DNA from: JBFGFG01 sp041627475 | Lineage (GTDB): Bacteria; Actinomycetota; Nitriliruptoria; Nitriliruptorales; Nitriliruptoraceae | Assembly (NCBI GenBank): GCA_041627475.1 | Contig: JBFKQZ010000214.1 | Coordinates: forward strand, 1-5,561 | DNA length: 5,561 bases | Reading direction: 5' to 3' | Shown here: positions 5,114-5,561 of the stretch, piece after piece | Layout: each line of letters opens with the position of its first letter | Position numbering within the stretch: the first letter of the stretch is position 1 | Notes under the pieces: generated by a model | Told to the model about the DNA's origin: nothing | Databases searched by the model: none | The model's input: only the letters and a program-made list of their open reading frames with translations | Program-made: the position numbers and the translations under genes

Positions 5114-5561
5114 TCAGGCCTCGCCGCGGGCCCAGGCCGGTGGCACGGCGATGCACAGCTGCCGGGTGTGGGCCCGCAGGTCACCGTCGGGACCGAGCAC
5201 GGCCGTGCCCGCGGCCCGCTTGCGGCCGTCGGCCTCGAGCGTGAAGCCGAGGACGAGCACGCGCTCGCCGGAGCGGACCGGCGCCACGACCTCGCCCGTG
5301 ATGCCGGCGAGCGCCGCGAAGGTCGGCTCGGCTGCGGCGTGCATGATCGCGAGGGCACCGGGACAGTCCAGCACGCCCCACAGGAGGTCGGTGCGCAGGT
5401 GTCCGGCGACGTCGAGGGCCCAGGGCGGCGGCTGCCACCAGATGGCGAGGACCCCGGGGTGGTCGGGAACGGGTGCCGGGAACATGCGCAGGCCGTCGGG
5501 GTGGTCCGCGCCGCAGACGACGCAGGTCACGGCTGGGTGGTCGGGGAAGGGGACACCGTCA
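5114..5561 (-). CDS. Hotdog-fold thioesterase-like protein, N-terminus cut by window edge
   Basis: At least 138 residues, numbered here from a GTG at 5530. It looks like an actinobacterial PaaI/acyl-CoA thioesterase-like hotdog protein, a cytoplasmic family that hydrolyses acyl-CoA esters. Visible: CVVCGADHPDGL (3-14), the Cys-x-x-Cys-Gly opening typical of this group; LLWGVLDCPGALA (49-61), the central helix region with Asp55; then beta strands RVLVLGFTLEADGRKRAAGTA (90-110, the DGRK turn being a group signature) and a closing strand near LCIAV (125-129). The frame continues openly for ten coding-like codons beyond the GTG to the window edge (reading Asp-Gly-Val-Pro-Phe-Pro-Asp-His-Pro-Ala), and no purine-rich ribosome site precedes that GTG. 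I therefore take the gene to start outside the window. It meets the peptidase gene tail to tail with 3 nt between the stops. Substrate unknown. Confidence 0.75.
   Translation of the reverse strand, partial: DGVPFPDHPAVTCVVCGADHPDGLRMFPAPVPDHPGVLAIWWQPPPWALDVAGHLRTDLLWGVLDCPGALAIMHAAAEPTFAALAGITGEVVAPVRSGERVLVLGFTLEADGRKRAAGTAVLGPDGDLRAHTRQLCIAVPPAWARGEA

Noticed and set aside
5117..5138. Inverted repeat GGCCT/AGGCC just after the peptidase stop, as a possible terminator.
   Set aside because: Only 5 bp around a 12-nt loop, no T-run, and inside the coding end of the convergent gene; too weak to call.

Overview
The window is very GC-rich, with almost every third codon position G or C, frequent GTG starts, tightly packed or overlapping genes and a Tat-type lipoprotein. 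This points to an actinobacterial (Actinomycetota) chromosome. No marker gene allows a finer placement. It looks like ordinary chromosome: no tRNA or rRNA, transposase, phage gene or CRISPR array was seen.

Layout, left to right. (1) 1-681, minus strand: the N-terminal two thirds of a PLP-dependent low-specificity threonine aldolase, cut by the left edge. (2) 682-823: a divergent promoter region. (3) 824-1684, plus: an unrecognised two-helix membrane protein with a long charged helical C-terminal domain. (4) 1685-1807: a convergent gap filled by two 41-nt copies of a hairpin-forming repeat, the most unusual non-coding structure here. (5) 3501 down to 1808, minus: a two-gene unit of an MscS-type mechanosensitive channel followed by a secreted, probably lipid-anchored, zinc peptidoglycan amidase; the stop and start codons overlap as TGATG. 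(6) 3502-3650: a second divergent promoter region with several short palindromes. (7) 3651-5110, plus: a two-gene unit of a leucine-carboxyl-methyltransferase-family SAM enzyme and a pyroglutamyl-peptidase I, overlapping as ATGA. (8) 5561 down to 5114, minus: a hotdog-fold thioesterase-like protein cut by the right edge, meeting the peptidase tail to tail with a 3-nt gap.

Three themes can be inferred. The channel and amidase pair looks like an envelope or turgor module: pressure relief at the membrane plus cell-wall cleavage outside it. The methyltransferase and peptidase pair could act on small molecules or peptide ends, but nothing in the sequence names the substrate. The aldolase and the hotdog protein are metabolic genes with no evident link to the rest. 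I found no clearly new multi-gene system. The best candidates for follow-up are the twin hairpin repeat, the coupled channel-amidase operon, and the pyroglutamyl peptidase whose core motifs resemble the animal PGPEP1 type more than the textbook bacterial type.
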